From Thermohalobaculum sp035527255 (lineage in GTDB: Bacteria > Pseudomonadota > Alphaproteobacteria > Rhodobacterales > Rhodobacteraceae): 46,259 bases of DNA. Of the stretch, positions 43,094-46,259 are shown piece after piece (the first letter of the stretch is position 1; every line of letters begins with the position of its first letter). The translations under genes were made by a program, and so were the position numbers. The notes below the pieces were generated by a model that was not told where the DNA came from, made no database searches, and saw only the letters and a program-made list of their open reading frames with translations. The stretch spans positions 1-46,259 of the forward strand of contig DATLAW010000348.1 in the NCBI GenBank assembly GCA_035527255.1, read 5' to 3'.

Positions 43094-44527
43094 CTAAACG
43101 TTCAGCAGCAGGTGTTCGCGCTCCCAGGGGCTAATAACCCGCATGAATTCCTCGAATTCGTGCTGTTTGACTGCACTATAGAGGTCGCAAAATCCTGAAC
43201 CCAGAACCTCGCGCAACGGAGTGCTGCGCTTGAACTCGTCGATAGCCTCGAGCAGGCCATAGGGCAGTTCGCGGGCGTGAGCGTACGAATCGTCGCTGAC
43301 CTCGGCGCGCGGTTTGATCTTCTCGGCCAAGCCGATATAGCCGGCCGCCAGTGAGGCGGCGATTGAGAGATAAGGATTGGCGTCCGCCCCGACCACACGG
43401 TTCTCGACCCGGCGCGCCGCGGGCTCGGAGATCGGAATGCGCAACCCGGTAGTACGGTTATCGTGACCCCAGTCGAGGTTGATCGGGGCGGTCAGGTTGG
43501 GCACCAACCGGCGGTACGAGTTCACATAGGGCGCCATCAGGCAGGCAGCGGCGCGCAGGTAGGTTTGTTGACCACCGATGAAATGGTAGAAGGCGTCCGA
43601 GGCTGAGCCGTCGGGGTTCGAGAACAGGTTCTGCCCGGTCTCAGTCACCACCACGCTTTGGTGGATGTGCATGGCGCTGCCGGGCTGGCCTTCCATCGGC
43701 TTGGCCATGAAGGTGGCGTAGCAGCCGCAGCGCATCGCCGCCTCGCGGATCAGCCGCTTGAACAGGAATACCTGGTCGGCGAGATCCAAGGGATCTCCGT
43801 GGTTGAGGTTGATCTCAAGCTGGGCCGCGCCAGCCTCCTGAATGATGGTGTCGATGTCGAGCCCGAGCGCCGCGGCGTAATCATAGATATGCTCGATGAC
43901 TGAATCGTATTCATCAACCGCCGCGATCGAATAGGCTTGCGCCTTCTGTGCCTTGCGCCCGGACCGGCCGATTGGCGGCTCGAGCGGATAGTCCGGGTCG
44001 ATGTTGGGCTTGGTCAGGTAGAACTCCAGCTCCGGCGCAATGACCGGGCTCCAGCCTTTGGCCGCGTACCGGCCAAGCACCCGGCGCAGCACCGAGCGCG
44101 GCGCGAACTCGACCAGATTTCCGGCGCGGTCGCAGACATCGTGGACGACCTGGACCGAGCGGTCGCTGGCCCAGGGAACGGCGCGGGTGGTCGATAGGTC
44201 GGGGCGCAGCGCCAGGTCGGCGTCGGTATCGTAGGCGTTGAAGCCTTCAAAATCCGGGTAGCCACCGGTGATGGTGAGGAAGAACAGCGACGTCGGCAAA
44301 AAGGTTGGCGCGTAGCGGGTGAATTTGGACGTCGGCATAACCTTGCCACGGCCGATGCCAGCAAAGTCGGGAGTAACGCATTCGACCTCCTCGACGCCGT
44401 GATCGCGGAGCCAGATTGCCAGGCCATCCGGATCATCCAGCGACGCCGGCGGCGAAACGCCTAGGCCAATCTCCGGGATAAGGCGCGCGGGGCGGGTGGT
44501 GGGCGACGGCGGATATTGATCGTTCAT
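43094..44527 (-). CDS. Glutamine synthetase family protein (gamma-glutamylamine synthetase-like)
   Basis: A 477-residue member of the glutamine synthetase superfamily that ligates glutamate to an amine using ATP. The beta-Grasp N-domain is followed by the catalytic domain with PELEFYL (about 160), GAAQLEINLNHGDPL (about 228-242) and GSAMHIHQSV (about 278-287), and the C-terminal VISPWEREHLLLNV. The Asn-Tyr adenylylation tail of GlnA is absent, and the divergence fits gamma-glutamylpolyamine or GlnA4-type enzymes. It is a single gene, convergent with the ThiE-like gene (16-base gap). Confidence 0.88.
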   Translation of the reverse strand: MNDQYPPSPTTRPARLIPEIGLGVSPPASLDDPDGLAIWLRDHGVEEVECVTPDFAGIGRGKVMPTSKFTRYAPTFLPTSLFFLTITGGYPDFEGFNAYDTDADLALRPDLSTTRAVPWASDRSVQVVHDVCDRAGNLVEFAPRSVLRRVLGRYAAKGWSPVIAPELEFYLTKPNIDPDYPLEPPIGRSGRKAQKAQAYSIAAVDEYDSVIEHIYDYAAALGLDIDTIIQEAGAAQLEINLNHGDPLDLADQVFLFKRLIREAAMRCGCYATFMAKPMEGQPGSAMHIHQSVVVTETGQNLFSNPDGSASDAFYHFIGGQQTYLRAAACLMAPYVNSYRRLVPNLTAPINLDWGHDNRTTGLRIPISEPAARRVENRVVGADANPYLSIAASLAAGYIGLAEKIKPRAEVSDDSYAHARELPYGLLEAIDEFKRSTPLREVLGSGFCDLYSAVKQHEFEEFMRVISPWEREHLLLNV

Positions 44528-44888
44528 GAGGGACCTGGGCGATGTTTGGTGTGATTTCTCGACATGGGTTTAGAATAGCATGGTGAGGGTGAGGGCTGGC
44601 AAGGGGGTGGAGAGAAGTCAAGAAAACCACGAATCAGTTGGTTGGATTCGCTAAAACACACCATAATTCTAAATTATTGCATCCTATTTGTGAATAGTAT
44701 TTAAGATTTTCAACTCTGAATTGTATTCAGATTACAACGCCATAATCTGTTAGAGTGAATTGGCCTTTTTCCTTCTCCCGTTGAGTTAATTATTCTAAAG
44801 TAAATACATCCACGCCAAAATTCTGCTACGCCGACCTGAGATTTTACGAGAAATGTCGTGCGAACGTCGTTTGTATTGGTGAAGAAAA
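44528..44888. other. AT-rich divergent intergenic region
   Basis: 361 bases between the glutamine-synthetase-family gene and the LysM fusion gene, much richer in A/T than the flanks from about 44650 onward. Only short palindromes are seen (44630-44650 and 44715-44731). A 79-residue minus ORF at 44710-44949 overlaps the signal-peptide region of the next gene and looks spurious. Confidence 0.4.
44715..44731. promoter_or_regulatory. Short palindrome upstream of the LysM fusion gene
   Basis: TCTGAAT (44715-44721) and ATTCAGA (44725-44731) are perfect reverse complements around three bases, 158 bases upstream of the start codon in AT-rich DNA. The size fits a dimeric repressor site; no regulator gene lies nearby. 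Confidence 0.35.
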
Positions 44889-46142
44889 ATGATGCGAGTA
44901 AGAGTGCCACGACTGATGGGACGGAATGTCGTTGCGGTTGCACTGACATTTTGCATCGGTGCCGCAGCTAATTCATTGCCTGCAAGCGCCGAGCCGACCC
45001 TCGGATGCGGGAAGGTCCATACAATCGCGCAGGGTGATACGCTCTTTCTTCTCGCGGAGCACGCGTACGGCAATGGTCGACTCTTCAAAACTATCTTTGA
45101 CGCGAACCTCGACCTGATGCCCGACGCTGGGACAGTCGAGATAGGAGACCAGATTCTGATCCCGTGTCTGGACGGCACCGGGCCACACACGCGCAGGGAT
45201 GCAATCGCTCTGGGGTATCTCGTCGGGCTCAATGATCAGGTAGCCACATCGCTACAAAGATCGGAAACCTCAACACTGAATGCGCAAGACCCCGTCGAGC
45301 CGGCGGGTGATCTGCGCCAAGCATCGAGCCACGTCACCGGGAAGGTCGCGTCGGCGCCAGGGAACACTAAAACACCGTTTAGGTTTCTAACCGGCTCAGG
45401 GTTCGGCCCATTCTCGGAGAAAACTTTGGACGGTGGTGGCTTAATCACTGATCTGGTCCAGAATTCTGTGCTTGCGGTGGTCCCAAATCAGGCAATCCAT
45501 GTTGCGTTCATAAACGATTGGTCGGCCCATCTGGAGACGTTGTTGCGCGACGGCGCCTATGAGGTTGGATTTCCATGGTACAAACCCGATTGCGCGAATC
45601 CGGACAAACTCAGCGAAGAGCTTCGCATGCGCTGTGCCGAATTCGCTTTCTCGAACCCGATTTTCGAAGTTGCATTTGCATTCTTTGCCCGTGCCGGCGA
45701 TCCGGTGGCCAATCTCGCCAACCGAGACGACCTGATCGGGCGAAGGATCTGCCGAGTGAAGGGGCAATTCTTGTTTGATCATGATCTCCTTGACCAATTG
45801 ATACCTATCCTCGCGATTGATGTTGCCGCGACTGCATCCGAGTGTCTCACGCGTTTGACTGACGGTCGGGTGGATCTGGTCGCCTTGATCGAACCGCAGT
45901 CGGCTGCAGAAATCCAATCGGCTGGCATGAGCGACAAGGTGACCGAAGTTCACAGCCTCGGATTTCGCCAAACCATCCATGCGGTGGCGTTTAAATCGAA
46001 CCCAATCGGGTTGGCCTACTTAGATGTCATCAACCAGGGACTCGCCACGATGATGGCATCGGGTCGGTGGTTCACTGTAATTACCCCCCATTTCCCAGAT
46101 GAACTCGTTAATCAATGTCATGAGATGAAGATTCTGCTATAA
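44889..46142 (+). CDS. LysM domain plus periplasmic solute-binding (SBP_bac_3-like) fusion protein
   Basis: A 417-residue exported protein. Residues 1-34 form a signal peptide (AVALTFCIGAAANSLPASAEP). Residues 42-92 are a LysM domain (VHTIAQGDTLFLLAEHAYG ... EIGDQILIPC), expected to bind peptidoglycan. A linker (about 95-155) rich in Ser/Thr/Gln follows. Residues ~160-410 resemble a family-3 solute-binding domain: FGPFSEKTLDGGGLITDLVQ, GAYEVGFPWYK, FSNPIFEVAFAFFAR, and GRRICRVKGQF. Anchoring a solute-binding domain to the cell wall suggests sensing or scavenging close to the envelope. No ABC permease is adjacent. GAAGA lies just upstream of ATG 44889. Confidence 0.82.
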   Translation: MMRVRVPRLMGRNVVAVALTFCIGAAANSLPASAEPTLGCGKVHTIAQGDTLFLLAEHAYGNGRLFKTIFDANLDLMPDAGTVEIGDQILIPCLDGTGPHTRRDAIALGYLVGLNDQVATSLQRSETSTLNAQDPVEPAGDLRQASSHVTGKVASAPGNTKTPFRFLTGSGFGPFSEKTLDGGGLITDLVQNSVLAVVPNQAIHVAFINDWSAHLETLLRDGAYEVGFPWYKPDCANPDKLSEELRMRCAEFAFSNPIFEVAFAFFARAGDPVANLANRDDLIGRRICRVKGQFLFDHDLLDQLIPILAIDVAATASECLTRLTDGRVDLVALIEPQSAAEIQSAGMSDKVTEVHSLGFRQTIHAVAFKSNPIGLAYLDVINQGLATMMASGRWFTVITPHFPDELVNQCHEMKILL

Positions 46143-46179
46143 GAATCAATATGTTGAGGCATTGACGGGGCGGCTTGTA

Positions 46180-46259
46180 TGGCACATCCGATGGGTGAAT
46201 CGAAACGGGACGGGCTTCGGGTCGATTTCGACCGCCGCCTGAAGCTGGAATTTCACGGT
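46180..46259 (+). mobile_element. IS1380-family transposase, N-terminal fragment at window edge
   Basis: The final 80 bases open with ATG 46180 (a second in-frame ATG is at 46192) and encode MGESKRDGLRVDFDRRLKLE then FHG to the edge. From memory this is the very characteristic start of IS1380-type DDE transposases, where DFDRRLKLEFHG is nearly invariant. The rest, including catalytic residues, lies outside the window. The left terminal inverted repeat should fall within roughly 46143-46179, but I cannot identify its boundary without the other end. Confidence 0.75.

Overview
The window is GC-rich chromosomal DNA from an alphaproteobacterium, most likely in or near the Rhodospirillales. The best markers are the block ntrB-ntrC-ntrY-ntrX-trkA-trkH-hfq-hflX, a fused IspDF enzyme, the zapA/zauP-type coiled-coil pair and a COQ10/RatA-type START protein beside a cinA-type gene. 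Placement below class is inference.

Layout. (1) 1-4720: the end of a patatin-like hydrolase, then a tightly packed catabolic operon (MaoC hydratase, MmgE/PrpD, acyl-CoA dehydrogenase, class III CoA-transferase). (2) 4721-5500: an AT-richer stretch with one small Lys/Ala-rich orphan protein. (3) 5640-13786: a second set of transport and catabolic genes: an MFS carrier divergent from a second MmgE/PrpD gene, a MOSC protein, an M20 amidohydrolase, a D-2-hydroxyacid dehydrogenase bracketed by two palindromic REP-like elements, a 3-hydroxyisobutyrate-dehydrogenase-like enzyme, a DMT carrier and a thioesterase. (4) 13791-24939: the leftward nitrogen/potassium/RNA-chaperone block. (5) 25105-29037: ispDF-pgpA-cinA overlap in series, followed by a flavin-binding protein, a convergent COQ10/RatA-like gene and hpt. 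(6) 29038-31566: an AT-rich, partly decayed island with one broken and one intact SAM-dependent methyltransferase of a similar kind. (7) 31680-43077: zapA/zauP, transketolase, GAPDH, PGK and a class I fructose-bisphosphate aldolase, the central-carbon genes being separated by a frameshifted epimerase, a YciI protein, an unusual SDR and an outer-membrane beta-barrel; then a DUF985 cupin and a divergent ThiE-like protein. (8) 43094-46259: a glutamine-synthetase-family ligase, a LysM plus solute-binding fusion protein, and the start of an IS1380-type transposase at the right edge.

How it fits together. The two PrpD-containing sets look like CoA-dependent or amide-type degradation routes for unidentified small acids. 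NtrBC/NtrYX sense nitrogen status and sit directly upstream of the Trk potassium system and Hfq. The Tkt/Gap/Pgk/Fba genes serve the pentose-phosphate and glycolytic/gluconeogenic trunk.

I do not see a CRISPR array, a recognisable defence system, a complete tRNA or an rRNA. The least explained parts are the AT-rich island (29.0-31.6 kb), the two PrpD clusters, a perfect 10-bp-arm hairpin directly in front of ntrB, and three disrupted reading frames that each fit a single extra base.
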